From contig NC_090319.1 of the NCBI RefSeq assembly GCF_040869045.1, positions 240,367,832 to 240,431,831 of the forward strand: a stretch of DNA of 64,000 nt, written 5' to 3'. Positions 23,346 to 34,020 of this stretch are shown here, piece after piece. The notes beneath the pieces were generated by a model. It was given only the letters and a program-made list of their open reading frames with translations, did not search any database and was not told where the DNA came from. Numbering within the stretch: position 1 is the stretch's first letter; every line of letters starts with the position of its first letter. Made by a program: the position numbers and the translations under genes. The DNA comes from Eurosta solidaginis (Eukaryota > Arthropoda > Insecta > Diptera > Tephritidae).

Positions 23346-23885
23346 CTATGATTGTAGAAAAAATTGGTAGTATTTTACTGACCTTTCGTTTATAGCGCTA
23401 GCGTAAATCGCTTTGATTTAACTGTGAGACAATTCTTTGTTAAAACATAATGACATCATATACCGCTATTTACAATCTGTCTGCCCACCATTGAATGGTT
23501 TCGCTATTCTTAGTCTCTGATGCAAAGCTAAAAGCAAAAAAATATTACACGCACAACAAGGCAAATACATTTACAAATGTATGTACAGATTAAAAACACA
23601 GTGTTTGATTGTTGATTCGGCAGCTATGATTTTGATTGACATCGTAGGAATTTATTTATGACGTTTACCGTTTTAACCCTGTCCTGAGATTATTTTTAAT
23701 TTAAATATAAAAGCCAGTGATTACAGAGGCGGGACATCACTGCTTGCTCCACTGATGGGTTATAGAGCAAAACAAAAATAAAATATCTTAAGTCAAAATA
23801 GACAGCCTTTAAAATTTCAGCTTTTGATTATAATGTTCAGAGGTGCCTCATTGCTTTTTTTGTTTTACCCACCCCATTGCAGCCT
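23346..23885. other. Intronic spacer
   Basis: About 540 bp of AT-rich DNA with no recognised gene or repeat. Confidence 0.4.
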
Positions 23886-25450
23886 TATTCACGCTTGGCT
23901 AGGTTGAACTCGCCGGTAAATAAAGACCTCGCATAGATTGAATAGGTCCATAGAGTTTGATAACCAAACGGAGACCCCTAATTATGTACCAGTACTTATG
24001 GTATAAAATAAACCCGTCCTCTTGACAAATACTAGAACGACCTAGCTTAATTTATGCCTCGAGATATGGCAACACTGCCACCCCTAATAGCAAGAGCCTT
24101 GGCGGCGCAAGTGGACACGAACAAAGAACGTGCTCAACCGTTTCTTCCAGCTATTCGCACTTCCTACATCTGCTGTTACTAACAAAGCCTAACTTATAAG
24201 CATGTGCCGTCAGGAGGCAGTGTCCAGTTAGAAGCCCATCATGAGTATGAAGTCTATGATCTTTGAAATTTTGCAGTCAATCGCGTCTCTCCAAGACTTC
24301 CCTGATTAATAAATCATAGGCAACTTCCGTCTACTTTTGATTTCTCCCAACCGGATGGGGCATCTGTTGTCGATGGATCGAATGCTGCACCCTCCTTGGC
24401 CAATTCATCGGCCTTTTTGTTATATTCTGTAGTTTTATGACCGGGAACTCAGTAAGGATGTAACCTGAGCGAAGTCTTTTAATGCTTCTTGATGGAGTAC
24501 TATGTGATCTAATTGCCTTAATCACCGCCTGAATACAAAAAAAAAAAAAAATTGATACGACTGCATGCTTCTTCCAGAATTTTTGCTGCTTGCTTGCTGC
24601 GGCTACAATAAACAGCAGACCCGACACCTTCCGTTAATTCGGATCCAGCGGTAAACACGTGTATAGTATATTCCGCTATTTACGCATACCTGCGCCAACG
24701 CTCCGGTTCTTTTGTGGTCCCAAGATCACTTACGAAGCTCAATCATGGGACCATGTAGCCGTACGCTCTATATACGTGGCGCTATGCTGCTATGGCCATA
24801 TGACCCGCATTCAAGCTGCCCTGAGGCCCAAGGCCTTGTTGCAGTTGCTAACGCTACATTTTTAGCTGGAAGGATGAACTGAATAGCATGCAATGCTGCT
24901 GTAGGGGTAGTTTTTAGGTCTTCTGTTATCCTAATCATTCATACACACGTACTTTTTTGTGTGGCTGTCCACCAGAAATAACCCCATAGTAAAGTTTGGG
25001 CTTCAGAATTGCCGTAAATACCCAATGAGGGAGTATAGACGAGACACTACGTGCATCCCCTTGCATCCATACAGTGCCGCGTAGGCTTTCTTCGCTCTCT
25101 GTTCCACATGGAATTCCCAGGACAATTTACTATCTACTCTTATTCCTAAATATTTTGTGCTGCACTCTGCTTTTAGGTTTAACCCACCAAGCTTGGAATT
25201 AGTATAATTAGGTAACTTATTTTCCTAGTAAATAATACTACATTGGTTTTTCAACGTTGGCGGTTAACCCGACTCTAGATGACCAGGTACGTACATCCCG
25301 AAACGCCTGATCCATTAGAGTGCTGATTGTTGGTAGACATCTACCGCTTATGATAACTGCAATCTCATCTGCATTCATAACACAGGTCAACAAAAAAAAA
25401 TTTTTTGTACCTGGGTTTTGCCCTATATATTCGGATTCTATGTTCAATTC
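23886..25450 (-). mobile_element. Non-LTR retrotransposon remnant: RT, RNase H and 3' end
   Basis: On the minus strand from 25450 downward: a decayed reverse transcriptase palm where the YADD box reads NADE, followed by IAVIISGR and VRTWSSRVGLTANVEK; then KAECSTKYLGIRVDSKLSWE-like sequence; a broken RNase H with FTDGSK-like and GCSIRSTTDAPSGWEK pieces (about 24350-24640); then a cysteine-containing tail (CRKCE, HVLCSCPL) near 24090-24180. The 3' end near 23890-23960 matches stubs at 36490-36527 and 42665-42702. Frameshifts, stops and a poly-A interruption at 24540-24555 show it is dead. RT plus RNase H fits the R1/LOA/I groups; the exact clade is uncertain. Confidence 0.75.
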
Positions 25451-25912
25451 TATAAAAAAAAATGCAATTACGGATCAAAAATATTTGGTTTTGTAGAAGT
25501 TATAGCGATTTGAAAATTTTGCATTTTTGTATCAGGCTAATGTAGGTCCTTACGCGCTATTTCGGTCGATAGAGGGCGGCGGGTAGCTACCTGATGCAGA
25601 AATGCATCGAAAAAAGATCTACTTAAAGCACAGCATACTCATTTAAAAAAAAAAAAACCAAAAAAATGTGGCTGAGAAACAGTAAAAAGGAGATAAAAGG
25701 TCCCAGATACACATGATTTTAGGTAGATTTGGCAATTCGTTAAGTACATATTAAGAAACTCATCGAAACCTTTACGGACGGATTGGCAGGCCTAGCAATA
25801 GAGCATGCCAGCTACCTGACAGCGTTTTTGTAAGTAAAATTCTTTTTAAGAAGCTGTAGTTTCTTGGGTCACTTGTTGTGGGCGACACTATATTTTTGCA
25901 TATCACAGAGGA
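25451..25912. other. Short intronic spacer
   Basis: About 460 bp between a LINE remnant and the repeat-protein pseudogene, with a poly-A run at 25645-25660. It may include the 5' flank of the element at 25913. Nothing else is recognised. Confidence 0.35.
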
Positions 25913-27730
25913 ATGATGTCTTCGAGAAGTTGTAAACGAGCGGATAATTAGTTTTGTTATATATGTGACGAATTTATTAAAAGAAGACAAAAAAGTTTGA
26001 CCCAACTAAAAACACAAGGATTTGCGATACCTACATAGCCTACTTCGGTCTACTTGTTAAAAACCAGGACAAAAAATGGGCTCCACATGTTTCATGTAAC
26101 TCTTGCAGAAGCATTCTGGAGCGTAAGTTTATTTTCTCTTTTTTATTGTACTAACTGTTTCATATATATATATACATATATCTACATATATATAATTGCA
26201 TAATAACTGAAATTGTTATGAAATGCTTTACGTTTTATTATAGTTTGGTACCAGGGTGAGGAAAGAGCCATGAAGTTCATAGTGCCGAGGATTTGGAGGG
26301 AACCGAGTAATCATGACACTGATTGCTATTTTTGTGTAGTGAAACCACTGAAAGGGAAACGTTTAAGAAAAACAATATATCCGGAACTACCATCGACATC
26401 TGCTCCAGTATCACATTCGGAACAAAATCGTCTACTTGATCCACCTGTGTTGGAAAAGCAACTATTCCCTCAAGGCAGCTTTCAAACACCGAGTTCATCT
26501 GCATCCTTTGAACCAGGAATACCACATCTCATCAACTCTGAAGATCTCAATGACTTAATAAGAGACTTAAATCTATCAAAAGACAAAGCAGAGTTATTAG
26601 CATCGCGGCTTAAACAACGAAATTTACTTACTTCTGATATTCGAATATCTCGGCAAAGAAAGCCTCATGAAGAATTTTCTTGTTTCTACAGTAAGGAAGA
26701 TGAACTCTGTTTCTGCTATGATGTAAAAGGTTTATTTGAAGCAATTGGTATTCCTTGTAATACAAACGAATGGCGCCTCTTTATCGACAGCTCAACAAAA
26801 AGTCTAAAAGCAGTTCTACTACACAATGGGAACAAATTTCCATCTATTCCACTGGCACATTCCATACATTTCAAAGAAAATTATGACAGTATTAAAATCC
26901 TATTAACTGCAGTCAAATATACGGATTACAAGTGGGAAATTATTGGAGACTTCAAGATGGTTTGTTTTTTTTTTTACTGGAATGCAAGGTGGATATACCA
27001 AACACTCCTGTTATCTTTGCCTATGGGATAGCAGAAATGATACCGCCCACTATCGCCAAAAACATTGGCCTGAACGTACTGAGTATGGAGTGGGAAGATT
27101 TAATATTAAACATGAAGCAATTGTCGATTCTAAAAATATATTGATGCCGCCATTGCATATTAAATTGGGCCTTATTAAACAATTTATGAAGACTCTTAAT
27201 ATTGAGTCTAAAACTTTCAAATATTTGCAGACTTTTTTTCCAAAGCTGTCTCAGAGGCGAAAATTAAAGCTAGAGTCTTTGGTTGCCCTCAAATAAAAAA
27301 AGTTATGAACTGCAATATTTTCCCGGACCCTCCTAGCAATGAGGAGAAACTAGCGTGGAACAGTTTTAAGGCAGTAGTTCATGGCTTTCTTGGAAATCAT
27401 AGGAATGAAAATTATGATGAGCTGATAACTGGCATGATTACGAATTTTTCCGCCATCGGATGTAGAATGTCGCTAAAGATGCACATGTTACATTCACATC
27501 TGCATAAATTCAAAGATAATATGGGAGCTTATTCAGAAGAACACAGAGAGCGATTCTATCAAGATATAATGGAGTTTGAGAAACGCTACCAAGGCCAGTA
27601 TACGGAAAGCATGATGGGGGACTATATTTGGACGTTAATAAGAGAAACTGTTACCGAATATGGCAGGAAATGCAGGAAAAGCATTTTTAAACATTTAAGC
27701 TGTATTCTAAAACTAAATTTATATGAATAA
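25913..27730 (+). pseudogene. Pseudogene of an arthropod repeat-borne protein (DDE-transposase-like), with intron
   Basis: The frame starts at ATG 25913 or 25916 (MMSSRSCKR). A TAG at about 25949 and a frameshift near 25990 break the N-terminus, which carries Cys pairs (CYIC, CDTY, CNSC, then DCYFC). A likely intron, 26123-26243 (GTAAGT...TAG), joins SILE to LWYQGEERAM in frame. The open part at 26270-26955 holds LSKDKAELLASRLKQRNLL, EWRLFIDSSTKSLKAVLL and WEIIGDFK. A frameshift in a T run near 26960 leads into GMQGGYTKHSCYLCLWDSRN; another near 27250 leads into GCRMSLKMHMLHSHL and ERFYQDIMEFEKRYQ. I know this architecture from many near-identical hypothetical proteins in insects and hydra, often multicopy. 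The acidic residues in FIDSS, GDFK and the last block could be a DDE triad, but that is inference. Function unknown. Confidence 0.7.
26123..26243 (+). other. Inferred intron inside the repeat-protein pseudogene
   Basis: A GTAAGT donor and a TTTATTATAG acceptor bound 121 bp. Joining the flanks keeps the frame and restores continuous similarity to the family. The intron contains a short (TA)n run. It shows this copy is not a processed pseudogene. Confidence 0.6.
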
Positions 27731-28540
27731 ATTTTAAATTGATTTTTACTATACTAAAATAAATCAAATCTATGTCAAATTTTGATGAATTTTCATCATT
27801 TTCGTTTTTCTCATTTTTTTCGAACAAAACCAAATCAAAAACTTTTTTATGTTCATATTCTTATTTCTGGGTGCAAAAGCAATAAAAAAACTATACGCAC
27901 GACCCATGTACAAAAATGTTGTTTACCAGTGTAATCAGCGTCCACATCATTGTTGTAGGCGTGTAATGTGGCATAGGCGTCTAGCTTTAGCTCTAGGCTA
28001 CAACGGTTCGGACGTTAAGGAGTTCGATGAAGCCCTCACACAAACGACAACATGCCTGCTATATTTAGGGATACCTGTACTTATGTAAACAAAGCCTTAA
28101 ATGAGAAAAAATAAATATATTAAATAAATTGTACAGGTATATCAATCAATCCTTCAAAGAAAATTTTAATAAGCACATCTCAACTAATAAACAATCCTCA
28201 TAACACTCGTGAATATATCAGTGCTTCCACAAAGTGTGTCTTTTTAAAATGTTATGACCTTACTGCCAAAGCCCTGCAGCTTTTGTCCATCCCTTTTCAA
28301 TATCGCAGTTATACTCGTCAGTAGTGAAAAGGATGTAGTGAATTGGTATTCCGTTGTGTTATCGAAAATCCAATTTCGCGACGTGGCTCTCAATATATTC
28401 CTATCTTATACACATATATAGGTATGCATATAACACTGGATCGAACAAAAGTAACCAATGTCCAAAATTAAATTTAAAGATTGTGGTGAGACGATGCTGG
28501 CTTTACTTAGAAAGGTCAAATGAAATTTTAAGTAAATAGT
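27731..28540. other. Spacer with one unrecognised open frame
   Basis: A frame at 27849-28088 reads GAKAIKKLYARPMYKNVVYQ and later RRLALALGYNGSDVKEFDEA. Its codons look less random than the surrounding DNA, so it may be the tail of a captured or transposon gene, but I cannot name it. The rest is AT-rich with no recognised element. Confidence 0.3.
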
Positions 28541-29700
28541 CCCAAAACGTGGACCAGGGCACCCCTAGAATGTGTTTGTACAATATGGATAACAAATGAA
28601 AGCTGTAGTAGGTAGTTTTCAAATTGGTGGAGAGGTAGCTTAGAACCAGGAAACGGACATAGGATACATTTTATCCCGTTCTGGCTAGGGACTTGAGATC
28701 AAAACGTGGACCAGGGCACCCCTAGAATGTGTTTATACAATATGGATATCAAATGAAAGCTGTTGATAAGTGCTTTAGTACAGGGTAGTTTTCATACCTA
28801 TTTGTGGCTAGGGTCTCCAGATATAGGCCGAAACGTCGACCCGGGCACCCCTAGAATGTGTTTTTACAATATGGATAACAAATGAAAGCTGTAGTAGGTA
28901 GTTTTCAAATTGGTGGAGAGGTAGCTTAGAACCAGGAAACGGACATAGGATACATTTTATCCCGTTCTGGCTAGGGACTTGAGATCAAAACGTGGACCAG
29001 GGCACCCCTAGAATGTGTTTATACAATATGGATATCAAATGAAAGCTGTTGATAAGTGCTTTAGTACAGGGTAGTTTTCATACCTATTGGTGGCTAAAGT
29101 CTCCAGATATAGGCCAAAACGTGGACCCGGGTACCCCTAGCATGTGTTTTTACAATATGGATATGAAATGAAAGCTGTTGATGAGTGATTTAGTACAGGG
29201 TAGTTTTCATACCTATTGGTGACTAGGGTCTCGAGATATAGGCCAAAACGTGGACCAGGACACCCCTAGAATGTGTTTATACAATATGGATATCATATGA
29301 AAGCTGTTGATGAGTGTTTTAGTACAGGGTAGTTTTCATACCTATTTGTGGCTAGGGTCTCCAGATATAGGCCGAAACGTCGACCCGGGCACCCCTAGAA
29401 TGTGTTTATACAATATGGATAACAAATGAAAGCTGTTGATGAATGCCTTAGTAGAGGGTAGTTTTCATACCTATTGGTGACTAGGGTCTCGAGATATAGG
29501 CCAAAACGTGGATCAGGGTAACACTAGGATGTGTTTTTACATTATGGGTATCAATTTGAAGCTGTTGATGTGTGCTTTAGTGCAGAGTAATTTTTATATC
29601 GCTGGGTGACTAGGGTCTTGAAATATAGGCCAAAACGTGGACACGGATACCCTACAATGTGTGTGTAATATCGATATCAAATGAAAGCTGTTGCTGAGAG
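28541..29700. repeat. 130-bp tandem array related to the DINE-element monomer
   Basis: The motif CGTGGACCAGG (or CGTCGACCCGG) recurs at about 28551, 28704, 28834, 28992, 29120, 29250, 29380, 29510 and 29637, mostly 130 bp apart, with two longer units of 153-158 bp. Blocks of about 290 bp repeat almost exactly (28570-28830 against 28860-29110), so recent duplication acted on pairs of units. Shared words (CTAGAATGTGTTT, CAATATGGATATCAAATGAA) tie it to the 7360-9060 monomer. Confidence 0.85.
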
Positions 29701-30265
29701 CTGTAAACTAATTTCCATTATCATATACGATTTACTCGCATCAACCTGGCAAAACTGATAAATAAGCATGCGAAGCCGAAATAAAGACATGAATTAATAA
29801 TACCCACATATCTATATACATATGTATGTACGTCCTATTCGATTTGCCTGACATTTGGTGTATTAATTTGCCTGTATTAGTATTTACGATCCTTTTTTTC
29901 GGAAACTAGACCAGAGACGGGCTGGGACTGGGATTGGGACTAGGACTGGGGATGAGACTCGGAGTGGGACTGCGACTCGGAATAGAAATGGAACAAAGTA
30001 CATACCACCCTCTGGGACTGGCAATAAGGGATGGAAAAGAATGAGAATAACTTGAGAGAAGAGAAAAGAGGGAAGGAGAAGGAGCCTGAGAAAGAGATAG
30101 AGTGAGATGAAATAGAGATAGATGAATCGAAAAAGACGGAGGGAGGAGTGAATAAAAGAATTAAGAAAAATGTAAGAGGGGGAGGCAGAGTTAGCCGGAA
30201 AACGCTTATTAAGATGTATGCAGATAGACCAAATTTAGGGCAGAACAATGTCTGCCGGGTCTGCT
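28541..30265 (-). mobile_element. ACTAGCAG-type element with tandem array and purine-rich block
   Basis: Read on the minus strand it begins AACTAGCAGACCCGGCAGAC at 30265, passes a pyrimidine-rich block (purine-rich on the + strand, 29905-30190), and enters a tandem array at 29700-28541. The far boundary is unclear. The terminus links it to the insertion at 20930. No protein is encoded; the open frame at 29940-30248 is low-complexity Ser/Phe sequence from the purine block. Confidence 0.55.
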
Positions 30266-30477
30266 AGTTATATTATAAATCAAATTCACGTGGTTTCATC
30301 GCCTCAGAATTTTCAAAATAAATAAATAATAATGGTTTTGTGGTGAAAATATGGGATAAATAATTGTGAAACTTATAGATATACACAGTGGTTTGGTTCG
30401 TAGCCAAAATCGGTCAGTAAAATATGGCTGTATATTCAAGCTTTAAACACATACAGCATAAAGAAACTAATTTTTCG

Positions 30478-31140
30478 CATAACTATTTCCCAGCAATCGC
30501 CTAGGTTTTTTGAAAAACTCTGCTAGTACTTCGTTTACTGAAAGTGGTGTATCAATATGGATATTCAATGAAGCGAGTCCATTCAAACGTTCTTGACTGA
30601 TTGTACTCCGCAAGTATGTTTTTAACCTCTTGAGGGCAGAAAATGTGCGTTCTGGTGTTGCTGTCGAAACTGGTAGAACCGCTGATATGCGCAATATCTT
30701 ATTTATATGTTCGAAAGCATTTGGATTCACCATCTGAAAAAATAAGATAAATAAGAAATATAGCATACAAATTTAGTAGTTAATCATCAAAATTTTACCC
30801 ACCTCAAGTGCATCAAACACATTTATAAAATTCTGACCATCGACTCGCCTTCTCCAAATTTTGACTTCCATTGCAAACTCAGTTTTGGAACAATTCACAA
30901 CACTTTCATAAAATGCATACAGTTTTTTTCATTCTTCAGCGTTGCATTCATTTCTGGGGAACAAAACACCGAAATTTTCGAAAATTAGTTGGTGTTTCAT
31001 GTAACGGCTCTTGATATGAGTTATGAATGCATCAATGAATGGAATATAGAATAGATTCTATAATAATCTTCGACGCCCTCAGAATCAACGTTGCACCTAT
31101 TTAATTGATGTTTACTGATGCGTGGTTTCTTGTGTAGCAC
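30478..31140 (-). pseudogene. hAT-family transposase, C-terminal fragment with intron
   Basis: On the minus strand the frame contains FIDAFITHIKSRYMKHQ, NFINVFDALE, then MVNPNAFEHINKILRISAVL and the hAT dimerisation signature LPVSTATPERTFSALKRLKT with YLRSTISQERLNGLA (30600-30700), ending FKKPRRLLG. A 69-bp intron (30734-30802 in window numbers, donor GTGGGT, acceptor TTTTTTCAG) joins DALE to MVNPN in frame. Upstream of about 31040 a frameshift breaks the sequence (KPRISKHQLNRCNVDSEGV). An in-frame stop lies after FPRNECNAEE. Only the last third of a transposase remains, so it cannot act. The dimerisation domain is a common survivor in hAT remnants. Confidence 0.85.
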
Positions 31141-31149
31141 AACCCCTTG

Positions 31150-31489
31150 AAGGGGTTGCCAGCGCAATATATAGCTTATCCAACCCAATTGTCAACCTCA
31201 CCTACCCGTGGCGAATCCTGTTTCATTAACAGCAGAGGATCTGGCGACCCCGAACTCCTTTTGGATCAAGGGGGTGGGAGGGCGGTATGGCCTAGAAGGT
31301 TTCATGTGGTCATAACAAATCGTTTCCGAGATGGTCGGGCTGGTAACTTTATTGTGCTTGTTTCCGGAACGTACCGGATCTACATCCGGCAAAGGATCAA
31401 CAACATCGATAACACTCCCCAAGTCCTGGCTGAAGTTCAATTTAAGTGGATACCGCTTCTTTACATTGGCCCATCTTGTTGGGCAGACG
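31150..31489 (+). repeat. Unclassified GC-richer interspersed repeat
   Basis: A block clearly less AT-rich than its surroundings, containing CCCGAACTCCTTTTGGATC, GGGGGTGGGAGGGCGG, GTACCGGATCTACATCCGGC and AACATCGATAACACTCCCC. I recall similar sequence as a common dispersed repeat in tephritid genomes, possibly the 3' region of a non-LTR element. It lies directly between the hAT remnant and DINE-like element E. Open frames across it are not protein-like. Confidence 0.45.
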
Positions 31490-34020
31490 ACCAGGTACAA
31501 GTATAGAGGGATCGAGATAGATATAGACTTCCATATATCAAAATCATCAGTATCGAAAAAAAATTTGATTGAGCCATGTCCTTCCGTCCGTCTGCCCATT
31601 GACACGATAACTTGAGTAAATATTGAGATATCTTCACCAAATTTACACGAGCGTATCTGGACCCAGAATAGATTGGTATTGAAAATGAGCGAAATCGGAT
31701 TATAACCACGCCCACTTTTTATATACATATATGGAAAACACAAAAAACCTGATTATTTAGTAAATAATACACCTAGAATGTTGACGTGTGGACTGATATT
31801 GAGCCTTTTGATACAAATTTGAAAAAAAATTTAAAATGGACGTGGCACCGTCCACTTGTGATAAAATCAATTTTACAAATATTATTAATCATAAATCAAA
31901 AATCTTAAACCTATCGTAACAAAATTCGGCAGAGAGGTTGCCTTTAGTACAAGGAATGCTTTGAAGAAAAATTAACGAAATCGGTTAAGGACCATGCCCA
32001 CTTTTATATACAAGATTTTTAAAAGGGTTGCGACGAATAAAATAAGCTATATCTTTCCAAAAAGGACCTTTTTATCAATGGTATTTCATTTCCCAATTGG
32101 ATTAATTACAATAAATAGGAAAAACTTCAAATTAAAAAAAAATTGGGCGTGGCATCGCCGCTTTTATGACTAAGCAATTTTCTATGTTTCGGGAGCCATT
32201 TTCGAGGAAAAATTTGTTCAGAATAGAACCATATGTATCTATATATTAATACGCTAACAAATTTCCATACAATCAATTGACAGGCTTTTTCGAATACTTA
32301 GCATACGTAAAATCATATAAAAGTTATATGATTCGATTACACCTGGTCACAGGAGAGAGGGGAGGGATTGGGGCTTTGTCACGTAGTCAATAATCTCTAG
32401 AAAAGCTTGCAATTTTTTCGTGGAATTTATTTCGCGTCAAAAATTTCCATGAAAAATCATCAGAAAAACGTGCACGGTAATGCAGTGGACGACGTGTCTC
32501 GCGTGCGACCTCTGCATGTCCTCTCCAGGAGACCAAAAGGGATCTTATGTATCGTGGAGTAAAGCGCGGAGTAGATAGACATCGAGGCAGTCGACGTGGA
32601 AAAAATAATCACGTCTGAGGAAACTCCTGATGCTACTGCTCCCGTAATCTCCGATGTATCCTAGTGGCTTGATGCTGGAAGCGTATTCTTTATAAAGTTG
32701 AATTAGATGAAAAGAGATAAAAAGGAAAAAGACTTTATAAATTAAGTTGTTGTTCGAATATGTTTTTAAATACATTTTTTCTTCTTAATATTACTAACTT
32801 GTAAGTATATGTATGCACGCACGCTTCGCGTAACGCGGCGGGTGCCGAATTAATAAAAACAAACATAAATCAAATAAATTTTTTTTAAATTAGCAAAAAT
32901 AATTTAAAATCATACTTATGAACTACTACGTGAAAATTAAAGGGGAGGGGGTCTTAAAATATATTACCGATGGTCACTGAGGGGAGGGAGGGGGATAAAA
33001 AGTTGAAGAAAATGGATCACGTAGTTTGGGTACGTTCCCTTAGTTGTTTTCAAAAAAACATGTAATCACAAATAATGAATTAACTTTTGTTGAAACCAAC
33101 TAATTTATTTATAACAATTAATGGCAAATTTGCGCGAAAATGTTTTTGCATTTGCAAATTTAATCCTCATTTTAGATAAAGTACGTCTTATACTGAACAA
33201 AAAAAAAGTTACAAAAATATAACATTACAATTTTTATATTTGCCGTCTTCCGTGCTCCGGCTCATGCTCAATTCTCACGGCAATGCTCTGGACTATTGAG
33301 AGACTTGAGAAGCAGATGTCGTGAAATTTTCGCACACGTGAAATGTGATAGGCAGATGTTGCCGCCGTTTTTCATTTAACTCATACGGCGAAAGGTTAAA
33401 CGTGTGGCGTGAAATAGGCTAAATTCCTTTAGCAAATTTCTTCGTTTTTAACTAAAAGTTCATGTTTTTTGAATTATGACACTATTGAAGTAAATCGGCG
33501 ATATATGTATATGGGTTATATAGGCCTACTGGGGAACCGAGCTCCCAAAACTAACTTCGGTAGCGCGCCAACGGGGACCTTCCGGGTGTGGAAAGACCTA
33601 TTTTTCAATTCAATTTTAAGTAATTTCACCATAATTCTATGTCAATTTCATTTGATTTTACATAGTTTTTATCTTTTGGTTTAAGGAGCTCCATACCAAA
33701 ACGTTATAATTACATGTGAAAAGTTTGTAGAAAATTTAATAAAATACAATAAAAAAGTACAAAGTCTTAGATCAAATTCAAAATTTTAAAGAAAAAGTTA
33801 AGTAAGTTAGACCAGTTTGCTATATTTCCAACACTTGATGCATAGACTGAGTTGAAAAAAATACACGTTGGTCGAATTTCGACCACAGGCGATACTAGTA
33901 TATATTATTGCGCAGCTTTGTAACACTATTAAGCACACAAAACAAACAACAACAGCATTTCACGTGTACAGATGAGTATGTAATGTTCGGTTTCACCCGA
34001 ACTTAGACTTCCTTACTTAC
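31490..34020 (+). mobile_element. DINE-1-like element E, interrupted
   Basis: The 5' part (31490-32245) has the GAATCGAG-type block, a microsatellite CCTTCCGTCCGTC at 31579-31595 and paired CACGCCC motifs. The 3' part (33897-34020) has GTACAGATGAGTAT and the hairpin GTTCGGTTTCACCCGAAC, then CTTCCTTACTTAC. In copy C the matching sequence is continuous, so about 1.65 kb (32246-33896) is later insertion. Confidence 0.65.
32246..33896. other. Unclassified insertion in element E
   Basis: It splits element E near TATATATTA on both sides, possibly a target duplication. It contains two G-rich stretches (32350-32375 and 32940-32995) near repeated CACGTAGT words, and a right-end fragment of the MITE of 13757-13994 at about 33474-33508. 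No coding region is recognised. It may be more than one element. Confidence 0.45.

Noticed and set aside
29940..30248. Open frame with serine/phenylalanine-rich protein
   Set aside because: Product of a low-complexity purine tract read on the minus strand.
31147..31743. Overlapping frames of 119, 181 and 94 codons
   Set aside because: They cross from an unclassified repeat into a DINE-like element; sequence composition matches the repeats and not a gene.
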